Source: JAPLYB01 sp964500015 (lineage in GTDB: Archaea; Nanobdellota; Nanobdellia; Pacearchaeales; UBA284). Taken from it: a DNA stretch of 34,903 nucleotides. Made by a program: the position numbers and the translations under genes. Position 1 is the first letter of the stretch; each line of letters opens with the position of its first letter. The stretch lies in NCBI GenBank assembly GCA_964500015.1, contig CAZCMN010000009.1, positions 1 to 34,903 of the forward strand, in the 5' to 3' direction. Under the pieces are notes generated by a model. That model searched no databases. It saw only the letters and a program-made list of their open reading frames with translations, and was not told the origin of the DNA. Positions 24,301-31,425 of this stretch are shown piece by piece.

Positions 24301-27238
24301 TTGCATTGCATTCTACTCTTGAACCGCCATTAAATTTATCATTGTCATCACCAGTACCAAGGTCAATTTTAGTTGGATAGGGATAATCATATGTTTCATC
24401 TCCTACATCATTTAGATTAGAATAACCTACTGCATAAAGAGTGCAATTTGTTGCTTGTCTAGTTGCAGCTAAAGCAATATATTCTCCTGTTTTGTAAAAA
24501 TAATATTCTTTTTCTAATTCATATTCTGGAGAATAAGCTGCGTTTTCAGAACCATCTCCATCAGTTGTTTCCATTCCTCCAAGAGAAACTACACTTGAAT
24601 TTACATGCCAAGCATAACCAGAACCATCTGCACCTGTGCTGTCTGTTTTTTTCCAGGCAATTGTTCTTGTTCCAGAGGTAATTGTATCTAAACCACTTCT
24701 ATATTCTTGAACATAAGCTCCAACAACTCCATTTCCCACTTCACTATCAGAAATTATCCATAAATCATCTGTTACAGGATATATGGGAAAGTTTGAATTA
24801 GCACTATTTTCTACATACATCAGAAAAGGAGCTGTTGAATTGCAAAGAATTGATCTTCCACTTGTCCATACAAAGGTTGTAGCTGCGCATGCTCCTCCTG
24901 CACTACAAGATGCACTATCTTGTACACTCCCCCAATTTCCTGCTGTAGTTGTTGCTTCATAACAGTTTATTGTAATAGCTTCAAAAGGAGAATAAAAGTA
25001 AATATCATAGGGACCTCTTGAATTAGGAACAATAAATTCTGTTGAAGCCCAGCTAATTGGATTAAATTCAGCGCCCACACTTGTTAAACTGTCTCCCCCA
25101 AGCAAAGCTCCTGTAACACTTAAATAAGAAGCTCCTGTTCCCCCATATTGCGCTGTTGTAAATGTGTCTGTTCCTCCAGGTTGTAAAATAACACTTTTTG
25201 GAGAACCACCATAACTAGTTACATTTGTATTAGCATCAAAAGCAACAACCCCAATAGTTCCATCATAAACATTTTCTCCAACAGTATAATAAATTGGTTT
25301 TAGCTCAGAATAAGTAAATACTTCTGTAATATTGCTTAAAGATGTTGTTTCATCAGGATTTCCATAATACATATAAAAGGAGGTGTTAGTATTATTTGTA
25401 AGTGTATCTGTTTTTAACCAGATAAGTGTCTCAGTTGAATTACACTTGTATCTTGGATTTTCATCAACATAATATGAAATTAAACCAGCAGTACTATTTG
25501 TAAATCTTAAATCTGAACAATTAGAATTTAATTTTCCGTCATTAATCATTGAAACAGTATCCATGTATAACATTATTTGATATTCTGTTAAATCATTGTA
25601 TATATTTGAGATATTTATTTCTTTCCTATACATCCAATTAGTAGAATACCATGTTGTAGGATCAACAATATGGTCAAACTCTAAACTTCCATCAAGAATT
25701 TTTAAGTCAAATGTGTCTTGTTCTCCTTGAAGTTCAGTTAAATAGACTTTGTTATATTCATTTTCAATTAGATTTGAAAATTCTGCTATTTTTTCTGTTC
25801 CGTTTACTTCATAGACTTCAATTTTAGGATTTCCTGAAACTATTCTTGGGAAAATTGTAATATCATTTTCATTTGTTAGATTTTTTTCAAATGTAACTCG
25901 CACATAATGTTGTGAGGGGATTTCTTTACTCCAGATATTATCTAGGGCATAAGTTTCATTGTAAATATCAGAAACAAATTCTTTGTTTTCATCAAGATGT
26001 TCTGCTGTTGTTATGACTATAATTTCATAACTTTGATTGCTTAAATGAGGAACAATCCAGGAAATTTGGTCATAAAGGTTGTTTTCATTTGTATCTTGAA
26101 GTGTAAAATCAACTAACTGTCTTCCATTCTCAGTTAGATGATAAAGATAGATTTTTGAATTTGAAGTTTCATAGGGAAGTGAAGAATATGCAGATATGTT
26201 TGTATAATTAAGTTCATCTGGGCCAGAAACAATTATTCTTTTATTATTTTTATTAATACTTTCTTCAATTGCTTGTGGGGCTTTAGTATAATATTCTATT
26301 TCTAGTTCCTTAAATTCTTCTTCGATAATAAGTTCAGTTTGATTTCCTGATTCCTTAAATTCTTTTTCAGATATAGCAAAACCAGTTATTCTAGAAAACA
26401 AGTTTTTTATCTTTTCAAACAAGTACATTATCCAATTTTGATTAGGATTATTGCTTATTGCTGCTCCAGTCATTAAATTTGTTTGAGAAATTAAGATTTC
26501 TTTATTTCCTTGTTTTACTTTTATTTTTGTTTGTTCTAATTCAATCTTTTTATTATTTTCAATTTTTTGTATTTTAACATTTTCTATATTTTTAGGCAGT
26601 TCTATTGTAACATTAGTACTTGACTCACTTAGTGTAATTTTTTTAATCCATTTTACTGGTTTTCCTATTTTTGCTTGTTCTTGAATAAGAATCTCTTCTT
26701 TTTGTATATCTTCAATGAAAGTTATATTTGTAATTGTAATATTAGTTTCTATTGTTATGTTTGTTTCATTCTCTTGAGTTTGATGGATAATTGTTTCATT
26801 AATTATAATTTCATTCTCTTGAGTTTGATTAATTATGGTTATATTTGTTTCATTTGTTGTTTCATTGAATTTTTCTTCAATAGTTTCATTAATCTTTGTT
26901 TCATTAATTATAATTTCATTCTCTTGAGTTTGATTAATTATGGTTATATTTGTTTCATTTGTTATTATATTATTTTGATATGTTTCAGAAACATTTGTTT
27001 CATTAATACTTGTCTCATTAATGTTTATGGTTTCATTGATTTCACCATGAACTGCAAACCCCGTAGATAAATTAGCATTTATTTTCATTTTATTGTAAAT
27101 CTCTTTAAAAGAATTAAAAATATTTTTAATGATATTTGGTTCTTTTTCATAGATTTTTTGCATACCTGCAACTGTTAAAATTGTTGTTAAAATTAAGAGG
27201 ATGAATATAAACGAAAAGATAGTTTTTTTACTTAACAT
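18359..27238 (-). CDS. Giant secreted multi-domain surface protein
   Basis: A 2959-aa protein, likely a cell-surface adhesin or coat component. In order: signal or anchor helix (5-25); Asn/Ile/Thr/Glu-rich low-complexity repeats (about 58-193); beta-rich region with two more TG-x-A motifs (TGAAIS, ITGFAIS); DUF2341-like domain (about 531-646, YRKEINIS, YMYYGNP); extended beta regions; a glycine-rich domain (about 1416-1640); Ig-like repeats at about 1739-1832, 1838-1936 and 2509-2602, each with GTWHANYTN; and a C-terminal domain (about 2814-2959) shared with the 199-aa neighbour. Many N-x-S/T sequons. No C-terminal anchor is visible. The ATG overlaps the RHH gene by 11 bp, with AGAGGT just upstream. 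Confidence 0.9.
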   Translation of the reverse strand: MLSKKTIFSFIFILLILTTILTVAGMQKIYEKEPNIIKNIFNSFKEIYNKMKINANLSTGFAVHGEINETININETSINETNVSETYQNNIITNETNITIINQTQENEIIINETKINETIEEKFNETTNETNITIINQTQENEIIINETIIHQTQENETNITIETNITITNITFIEDIQKEEILIQEQAKIGKPVKWIKKITLSESSTNVTIELPKNIENVKIQKIENNKKIELEQTKIKVKQGNKEILISQTNLMTGAAISNNPNQNWIMYLFEKIKNLFSRITGFAISEKEFKESGNQTELIIEEEFKELEIEYYTKAPQAIEESINKNNKRIIVSGPDELNYTNISAYSSLPYETSNSKIYLYHLTENGRQLVDFTLQDTNENNLYDQISWIVPHLSNQSYEIIVITTAEHLDENKEFVSDIYNETYALDNIWSKEIPSQHYVRVTFEKNLTNENDITIFPRIVSGNPKIEVYEVNGTEKIAEFSNLIENEYNKVYLTELQGEQDTFDLKILDGSLEFDHIVDPTTWYSTNWMYRKEINISNIYNDLTEYQIMLYMDTVSMINDGKLNSNCSDLRFTNSTAGLISYYVDENPRYKCNSTETLIWLKTDTLTNNTNTSFYMYYGNPDETTSLSNITEVFTYSELKPIYYTVGENVYDGTIGVVAFDANTNVTSYGGSPKSVILQPGGTDTFTTAQYGGTGASYLSVTGALLGGDSLTSVGAEFNPISWASTEFIVPNSRGPYDIYFYSPFEAITINCYEATTTAGNWGSVQDSASCSAGGACAATTFVWTSGRSILCNSTAPFLMYVENSANSNFPIYPVTDDLWIISDSEVGNGVVGAYVQEYRSGLDTITSGTRTIAWKKTDSTGADGSGYAWHVNSSVVSLGGMETTDGDGSENAAYSPEYELEKEYYFYKTGEYIALAATRQATNCTLYAVGYSNLNDVGDETYDYPYPTKIDLGTGDDNDKFNGGSRVECNATAGGHWETAGGDESTLFGRKAARQYVWPTPTYTISSEELANSVSWNISILDLGIKLQKNGNLTGNANITSVGINQNVIVVCNGNDCGNFTDNWIDGTDMTDGQSEVVEFTCKNTTAGSFSVMYNLSSDNDTIIDQINISCEITAQKTVLWNQSTLDIISKQGLSNASNVTIITAGAHDNVMIYELEGNGTDFMSAMPTDLGHMDAQEERQIIINCSPPIAQEPGLYEAIYHVNSTNDTDGNNITVTCDVKIVYGWLNVSLLTPLPSQITNVNQNQTFWVNATIDCIGGYCSIINGTSRYNSSTLEYGTGTGKDGLLTITEDNTIINNYTYLTIDYTGGINLSVSDASEFNEGDEILIIQMQNYSGGTAGAYEFATIDSVDKINNNITLFSALSNDFYTGTFNQANATVTQIVKVPHYTSVDLDSGSITTPTWNGYTGGIVIFRSMGEVNFNGGTINVNEKGFRGGDCNGCGNNAWGDQGEGHLGLGLDCGIEDCGTGAGAVGLLANGEGGGGGYGPSGVNGEPGAGGGYGTAGGDGISSYTSIGGSEIGVPNLDLLFFGGGAGGGGDNDGGTPFPEYSDGGGIVIIFADSILDAAVYAKGENGAAPGGAGGTAGGGAGGTIWLSTINLSISDINASGGAGGVDSDDTSGDGGDGRIRLDFDELIGMSDPESGYNGTSGGMRIISTTIGDTPFYTTDNQPQTCGVLDAANHFCQLNWSVNATGDISSLWNISVWFISNETSVAFNDTDYATINITTLEIQAPIASQGTNPVDNYNSTSSSITFDMKCNSTFNAISFIQLWTNTTGTWHANYTNSSYTNNTWINITVNGIPDGGYSWAVYCNDTNDLEDWTDTNRTLNVDTTNPIAYQGTNPIDYYNDTDGSITFDMKCSDNIGISTIQLWGNWSGTWHANYTNISYQNNTWINITINGIPNVNNSKWLIYCNDTSSFSNTTENRTFNENLPLNLNVKYVQLNKASDSWFGEILMNATVVDQFDSPVTGASVNITVTPPAGRDISQKTVEMKDDGIYPDLVADDGNYTILYDISLNGSATTVGTMNTNVSAAKSGFTSASNSSKSFTTFALRRWWGSPGIEDTYANYKIQNLGGGVWNINITDFKVYSPSTAFTNATVKIPIINQPSISGLEVQGGSNPGYHIENNNVIVLYMDFSSGGTTLANFSFNASSDLILTHNDRYQTQTIGLREGKNGFTIFNRHIQQEVYGNANSNSAENGETAQGPYAAGENVGMKVIDGESHDNKSHTDDCMERVGIPNNRSTGTKQYDICGSCNSYYEWNIHWAEPTWNDTYKHMGGEIVLANTNNVILKMRDDSSTDNWGSSDYFNVTKILEYYSGERYYKTNFTIENIDTQMINTTLVWGREPWVYSGGTTDTDDKGMILGSYPLTVEEDYTFEELGSNWCGFYDDVTNYGTAIIFPTNTSEDVATICAHLDADHTPLGTGSGQNDWPFQTDHASFSDLEADDIFAAWEIGDFAPGTSRSIAFYHWGGYNSTAADLEGEIIEDALEIHNLNSAPPNPAPIAYQGTNPIDNYNDSDGSIVFDAKCSDDSGTSWLQIWTNWSGTWHANYTNSSYNVNNSWVNITITGIPQGNDFKWQVWCNDTSGNTNSTTNRTFSIDSIAPTVTLPVYTNATQKKNTETLTFNISVSDSDSDPGYCSINVNGNTNQTLAVSNGWCNGTYALTGLSDGNKTIYAYANDTLGNLALNNSYVVFIDSTTPSVSNTAVNSSKVNINEIVCVNATVQDTGIGLDKVWAYITYPNATEANITMDDDISSCSGSIGDNIFGIDINVSSTEGNLTINTTYANDTLNNLGYESPWPILNVNVTNAGVAISIDLSPKLGQQINWSLISLPIYNQSAEGNNYDDATDYYVNISVEGGTADLYIKSSSDLMTQGLDVLGLGNETFSYNTTNSSVPDSQKFALTTSYLDNQVGNNLGDGSVIYLKFFLSAPSGQAAGTYNNSLSIKAVPNGEMP
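26791..26963 (-). repeat. Exact 68-bp direct repeat in the giant gene
   Basis: Two identical 68-bp copies, 26791-26858 and 26896-26963, start 105 bp (35 codons) apart and encode NETNITIINQTQENEIIINE-type peptide. A third partial copy begins near 26761. The repeat length plus spacing is a whole number of codons, so gain or loss by recombination would keep the frame and change only the length of the Asn-rich stalk. Confidence 0.85.
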
Positions 27239-27377
27239 TCTTACCTCTTTTTTTCAAATGCTCTTTGAGCATTTTTTCAATTAATCTTGAAGAATTAACA
27301 CATTCTTCTTCTGCATATTTTTTCCAGATTTCAAGAATTTTTTCATCTATTGTTACACTTAGTACTTTCTTTGTCAT
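27228..27377 (-). CDS. Ribbon-helix-helix DNA-binding protein
   Basis: A 49-aa protein (MTKKVLSVTIDEKILEIWKK, then YAEEECVNSSRLIEKMLKEH, then LKKRGKNVK). The N-terminal strand KVLSVTIDEKI, helix, turn with NSSRLIEKML and second helix fit the CopG/Arc-type RHH fold. GAGGG lies 7 nt upstream of the ATG. The 3' end overlaps the giant gene start by 11 bp, so the two are coupled. A perfect 21-bp palindrome overlapping the promoter (27399-27419) is a candidate operator. It is likely an autoregulator of the surface operon; an antitoxin role is less likely as no toxin gene is adjacent. Confidence 0.8.
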   Translation of the reverse strand: MTKKVLSVTIDEKILEIWKKYAEEECVNSSRLIEKMLKEHLKKRGKNVK

Positions 27378-27398
27378 TTATACCCTCTTTTTTAGCAT

Positions 27399-27419
27399 AA
27401 TATAAATATTATTTATATT
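27399..27419. promoter_or_regulatory. 21-bp perfect palindrome over the RHH promoter
   Basis: Arms AATATAAATA and TATTTATATT flank a central T. The TATA-like core sits about 28 nt before the RHH ATG, so a protein bound here would block TBP. RHH dimers bind such inverted repeats, so autoregulation of the RHH-giant operon is a reasonable inference. A palindrome made of A and T only can also arise by composition. Confidence 0.55.
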
Positions 27420-27502
27420 ATTTATTACTTAAATGTTTTGTTTTAGAATCTTGCATTAAATAATTAGAATAATCTTAGTTAAGATAACTAGGACCTGTTA
27501 AA

Positions 27503-28177
27503 TTAAGCTTCGAAATCTTTTTCTCTAATAGTTTCTTGTTTATCGATGGTGAGTTTTCTTGTGATTTTGCCTTTTCGTTTTGCTAAAATCCTGATTTTCT
27601 CAAAATCTTTTTCATTTTTAGGCATTATTATGTCTGTTATAGTATAAGTGTGAACTGCCAGGGCTTTTTTAAAGTCATTTTGGATATCAAAAGCAAATTC
27701 TGATTTTACTTTTGGCCAGTATTTTACATCTAATTCTAATTGACAGAATTTATCATCTATTTTTGCATCTTCTGCTTTTCCAGGTTTTGGAAGTTTCTTC
27801 TTTGATTTTAATAAAATTCCTGGAGCTTCTAGATCTAGTAAAGTTGCGTAACCTTTTTCAAGAAGGTTTTTTATTTGATCAGAAGTTAACTCTTCATCAA
27901 TAGTATACTCAAATAAATTTGTTTTTTTCTTTTCTCCTGGAAGATCTAATTTTTCTTTTGAAAGAACTAATCCCGAGCATTTTAGGTGATTAGATAGAGA
28001 AGAACAAAATTCAACAAGATCATTTGCCATCTCAAAACTAGTTCCTATTTTGATTTTATCGGGTTGTTTTGTTATTTTTATTACGGCTCTTCCAGGATAT
28101 CTTCCTTTTCCGAAACGTATAAATTGTTTATGAACAGAATCATCTATTTTATTTTCAAATATTTTTTTTATGAACAT
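27503..28177 (-). CDS. Conserved-looking protein of unknown function
   Basis: A 224-aa soluble, Lys-rich protein without signal peptide or membrane helix. The N-terminal stretch FIRFGKGRYPGRAVIKITKQ with several Gly/Arg looks like an RNA- or nucleotide-contacting loop, and the C-terminus is highly charged. I do not recognise the family. GAGG precedes the ATG by 9 nt and a TATA-like TTTTTAAATATT (plus 28218-28229) lies about 45 nt upstream, so it has its own promoter. Confidence 0.75.
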   Translation of the reverse strand: MFIKKIFENKIDDSVHKQFIRFGKGRYPGRAVIKITKQPDKIKIGTSFEMANDLVEFCSSLSNHLKCSGLVLSKEKLDLPGEKKKTNLFEYTIDEELTSDQIKNLLEKGYATLLDLEAPGILLKSKKKLPKPGKAEDAKIDDKFCQLELDVKYWPKVKSEFAFDIQNDFKKALAVHTYTITDIIMPKNEKDFEKIRILAKRKGKITRKLTIDKQETIREKDFEA

Positions 28178-28258
28178 CTTTTTTTGCCTCTTTAATTAGA
28201 TTAGATGTAAAGATGCCTTTTTAAATATTTTTTAATGTAAATTGAAAGAATAGTTAGT

Positions 28259-28300
28259 GATTTTGGTGAACTTTTAGTTCACAATGTTGCAAAACCAGAC
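28259..28300. repeat. Nested hairpin upstream of the unknown gene
   Basis: GTGAAC, loop TTTTA, GTTCAC (perfect, near 28267-28283) inside outer arms GATTTTG and CAAAAC-like. It is the first structured element of the 325-bp gene-free stretch 28178-28502; the rest of that stretch is the tRNA-Val hairpin cluster. Confidence 0.5.
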
Positions 28301-28326
28301 TATAACTGTATAGAGATAGAGAAGAA

Positions 28327-28501
28327 ATGGGCCTAGCTGGGATCCCCTTGAAAAACAGAGTTTTTCGGGGCGCCAAAAAACTTCTGTTTTTTTTAGCGTC
28401 CTAAAAAATCATGAAGTGATTTTTGGGACCCCGAGAATTCTTTAATTCTCGCGGGAACCAGCGATCTACTAGCTGGTTCGATTGAACAAGAAAAATGAAA
28501 A
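28327..28501 (-). repeat. Hairpin cluster and tRNA-Val-derived fragments
   Basis: Five hairpins in tandem: CCCC...GGGG (28344-28370) around GAAAAAC-AGA-GTTTTTC; 28371-28398 with AAAAAAC, TTCT, GTTTTTT; 28399-28429 with GTCC and GGAC; CGAGAATT-CTTT-AATTCTCG (28432-28451); AACCAGC...GCTGGTT (28456-28478). The first two form the dispersed double-hairpin element; its open phase reads KQKFFGAPKNSVF on minus. The cluster is bounded by ATGGGCCTAGCTGGGAT (28327-28343), a degenerate direct copy of the tRNA-Val 3' end, and by CTGGTTCGATT (28473-28483), an inverted copy of its T-arm. Confidence 0.75.
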
Positions 28502-28502
28502 A

Positions 28503-28575
28503 TGGGCCCGCCTGGAATCGAACCAGGGATCCATTCCGTGTAAGGGAATTATCGTAACCACTAGACCACGAGCCC
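28503..28575 (-). tRNA. tRNA-Val(UAC)
   Basis: A 73-nt cloverleaf. Acceptor GGGCUCG pairs with CGGGCCC (one U-G pair) plus A73. Anticodon stem AUUCC/GGAAU with loop CUUACAC gives anticodon UAC, reading GUA. T-arm is CCUGG-UUCGAUU-CCAGG. No intron and no encoded CCA. An A-rich/T-rich stretch (TTTTTCATTTTTC on minus) directly after A73 probably terminates transcription. A TATA-like stretch lies upstream near 28594-28610. Confidence 0.95.
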
Positions 28576-28626
28576 ATGAATATTAGAAAAATAGAAGGTT
28601 TTTATTTTTATCTAATTTATGAAAGA

Positions 28627-29424
28627 TTAATTTTTTAAAAATTTTTCTAGTTCTTTTTTGGAGTTTATAATGTCCATGGGGTTTTTTGTTAGAACTTCTA
28701 AGATTATTGAGCCATTATACTTTATCTTTTTTAAACTTTTAATGCAGTTAGAAAGATTTAATTCTCCTTCTGTTAACGGATGGTGGTCTTCAAAATTCTT
28801 TGATTTCATTAATCCAGATATATGGACCTCTTTTATCTTTAATTTTAGAATTTTTGGAAAGGTAAAATTCTGATTTTTGAATCTCTGAATTTCATGGCCA
28901 ACATCCCAACAAACACCTACTTGATTATTAAATCTTTTTAGGAAACTCTTAAATTCAGAAGGAGTAGAGAGAGCACATTTTTTTGAAGGCATATTTTCTA
29001 TTAATATATTCTGCTCTTTATCAAGAAATTTTAGGTTATTTTTTATGTGCTTTTCTAGAATTTTAAGTGCTTTTGCTTTTGATGCGTTTACAGGGATATC
29101 TGGATGAATTAATATGCGTTTAGCTTTTATTTTTTTTGAATATTCTATTGATTTTCTCAGCCATTTTTCTGCATTATGGATGTCTCCTATTTTTCCAGAA
29201 CAAAAGTTTACTTTTTCTTTTGAGTATGCATGGGGACAATGTACACTGTATTCTAAATCAAATTTTTTAGATAAATTAAGTAAAAAAATAACAAATTCAT
29301 CTAAATCATTTGTATGGATTTCTATATTCTTAACATTTTCTAGTTCAACAAAAAGGTCTTCTAAAAATTCCTGAATGTCTTTTAATATTGGAACAATTGG
29401 CTCAATGGAAACACCTATTTTCAT
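28627..29424 (-). CDS. Xylose isomerase-like TIM-barrel protein
   Basis: A 265-aa protein of the AP-endonuclease-2/sugar phosphate isomerase superfamily. Likely metal or catalytic residues are on the expected strands: H107 (RILIHPD), E143 (LIENMPS), D174 and H177 (VCWDVGHE), H201 (EVHISG), D213-H214 (EDHHPLTEGEL), and E243 (IILEVLT). This set fits either a sugar isomerase/epimerase or an endonuclease IV-like enzyme; the short length and lack of the full endonuclease IV signature favour the former. A TATA-like AATTTAATAAAC centred near 29450 suggests a leaderless transcript. Confidence 0.85.
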   Translation of the reverse strand: MKIGVSIEPIVPILKDIQEFLEDLFVELENVKNIEIHTNDLDEFVIFLLNLSKKFDLEYSVHCPHAYSKEKVNFCSGKIGDIHNAEKWLRKSIEYSKKIKAKRILIHPDIPVNASKAKALKILEKHIKNNLKFLDKEQNILIENMPSKKCALSTPSEFKSFLKRFNNQVGVCWDVGHEIQRFKNQNFTFPKILKLKIKEVHISGLMKSKNFEDHHPLTEGELNLSNCIKSLKKIKYNGSIILEVLTKNPMDIINSKKELEKFLKN

Positions 29425-29438
29425 GAGATATTATCTCA
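29424..29438. promoter_or_regulatory. Palindrome at the TIM-barrel gene start
   Basis: TGAGATA-T-TATCTCA is a perfect 7-bp inverted repeat around one base. It spans the expected transcription start and touches the ATG, a position suited to an operator. Confidence 0.4.
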
Positions 29439-29493
29439 GAAGAGTTTATTAAATTATTGATATTTCTAGGTTTTAGTGAAGTACATTTACAAA

Positions 29494-29505
29494 ACTTTAA
29501 AAAGC
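29494..29505 (+). promoter_or_regulatory. TATA box of the nucleotidyltransferase-domain gene
   Basis: ACTTTAAAAAGC is centred 25 nt before the ATG at 29525, predicting a leaderless transcript. Confidence 0.65.
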
Positions 29506-29524
29506 TTCTCGTTTTTCCTTATTC

Positions 29525-31375
29525 ATGGCTGAATCTAAGAAGAAAACAGAAAAGAAAGAAGAAAAAGAAGAAGGAAATTCTCAAACTCAGCAAGAAATTA
29601 TAGATAATTATGAGAAATTACAGAATGTCCAGATTCCAGATGAAGTCAAAAAAGAGATTGAAAAAACAAGAGAAAAATTAAAGCAATTCCAAAAAGAATT
29701 GATGAAAAAGTTTAGTTATGTTAGGGCAATTGGAATTTTACCTCCCCAGGCTACACAGATTATAGAAGAAGAGGAAGAAATTAAAAAAGAAAGCAAGGAT
29801 GAAAGGCTGATTCATGTTGTTATTCTTGTTCCAGATGATAAACTTAAAGAAATTAATAAATTACAAGCTGAAGCAATTAAGTTAATTAAGGATTTTAAGC
29901 CAAGAGTTTGGTTGCATATCAGAACAATGTCTGAATTATGGGAAATTTGTTTTGATGGGAAATATGCTTTAGCTGAAGCAATTGCAATGTCTTTTCCATT
30001 ACATGATGACGGAATTTTAAGTTCATTAAGATTAATGAGCATACATAAAGGGTTAGTTTTAAGAAAATTTGAAAAATATGTTGTTAGTTATGTTATGGCC
30101 GGATCTTTAATTACGGGAACAACTACTGAAACAAGTGATGTTGATGTTTATGTTGTAATTGATGATACTGATGTCAAGAGAATGAATAGATTTGAATTAA
30201 GAGAAAAATTAAGGTCAATTATCTGGAGTTATGCTATTGAAGCAGAAGACTTGGCTGGAGTCAGAAACAAATTAAATTGTCAGATTTATATCTTGACAGA
30301 ATTCTGGGAATCTGTTAAAGATGCCCACCCGGTTATTTTTACTATGATCAGAGATGGTGTTCCTTTGTATGACAGAGGAGCATTTATGCCTTGGAAATTA
30401 CTTCTTAAGATGGGTAAGATTAAACCTTCTCCTGAAGCAATTGATATGTTCATGTCTTTAGGAGAAAGAGTTGCTGAAAATGTTCGAATGAGATTAAATG
30501 AGATTCTTGCCCAGGATATTTTTTGGGGTGTTGTAACGCCTAGCCAGGCTGTTTTAATGTTATATGGCTTGCCGCCACCAACACCAAAAGAAATACAAAA
30601 TGGCGAGTTTAGGAAAATTTTTGTAGAAAAAGAAAAATTACTTGAATCAAAATATGCAGATATTCTTGAGAGGATAATTACTTGTTATAAAAAGTATGAA
30701 CATGATCCAAAAACAGCTATTTCTGGAAAAGAGATTGATGAAATGACTAAAGATTCTACAGAATACATGAAAAGATTGAAAGAATTAATGAAGCAAATTG
30801 AGCAAAAAATGGCTGACAGAGAAGTTGTTGAATTATATGATTCTATATTTGATTTGCTTAACAAAGTAATTGGGAAGTGTTCTGAAACAACAGCATGTGA
30901 AAAACTTGAAAAAGAATTAATTTCAAGAGGGGTAATTCCTGCAAGAACAAGAGGATTATTGCACGATATAATTGAAATTAAGAAAAAACACAAAAAATCC
31001 GGGGTTTCTAAACACGATGTAGCTTCAATGAAAAAAGCAGTTTATGAACTAACAAATATCTTAACTGAATATCAGCAAAGAAAAGAAATTTTTGAAGTTG
31101 AAAAGAAGAAGATATATTTAATTTACAAGAAAGAAGAAAAAGGGAGAAGTGTTGAGAAAAAAGCAGAACTTTTTATTTTTAAAGACAGTTCTTTTTTGAT
31201 TCCAGATTTGACCCAGGATACTATCAAGAAGATTGTTAATGGAAAAATTTCTGAATCAAATAAAGAAGAACTAATGGTTAATTTAAAAAAGGCTGGAGGA
31301 GAAAAATTCATTTCTAAACAGCTTTTTGACATATTAAAGAAGATTGTTGGCGAGTTTGAGATTGCTATTGGATAA
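29525..31375 (+). CDS. Nucleotidyltransferase-domain protein
   Basis: A 616-aa cytoplasmic protein. Residues 1-60 are charged and helical. The polymerase-beta-type nucleotidyltransferase signature is at residues 193-207: GS, ten residues, then SDVD (AGSLITGTTTETSDVDVYVV). The third carboxylate usually found on a later strand is not obvious; the candidate strand reads LNCQIYIL, so activity is uncertain. The C-terminal half is mostly helical and Lys/Glu-rich. Substrate unknown (RNA or protein nucleotidylation are options). It is followed by a hairpin at 31426. Confidence 0.8.
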   Translation: MAESKKKTEKKEEKEEGNSQTQQEIIDNYEKLQNVQIPDEVKKEIEKTREKLKQFQKELMKKFSYVRAIGILPPQATQIIEEEEEIKKESKDERLIHVVILVPDDKLKEINKLQAEAIKLIKDFKPRVWLHIRTMSELWEICFDGKYALAEAIAMSFPLHDDGILSSLRLMSIHKGLVLRKFEKYVVSYVMAGSLITGTTTETSDVDVYVVIDDTDVKRMNRFELREKLRSIIWSYAIEAEDLAGVRNKLNCQIYILTEFWESVKDAHPVIFTMIRDGVPLYDRGAFMPWKLLLKMGKIKPSPEAIDMFMSLGERVAENVRMRLNEILAQDIFWGVVTPSQAVLMLYGLPPPTPKEIQNGEFRKIFVEKEKLLESKYADILERIITCYKKYEHDPKTAISGKEIDEMTKDSTEYMKRLKELMKQIEQKMADREVVELYDSIFDLLNKVIGKCSETTACEKLEKELISRGVIPARTRGLLHDIIEIKKKHKKSGVSKHDVASMKKAVYELTNILTEYQQRKEIFEVEKKKIYLIYKKEEKGRSVEKKAELFIFKDSSFLIPDLTQDTIKKIVNGKISESNKEELMVNLKKAGGEKFISKQLFDILKKIVGEFEIAIG

Positions 31376-31425
31376 ATAAGTTAAGTAAATTCTAGATAAT
31401 AAGACACGTTGTGTTGCTGCAGTCT

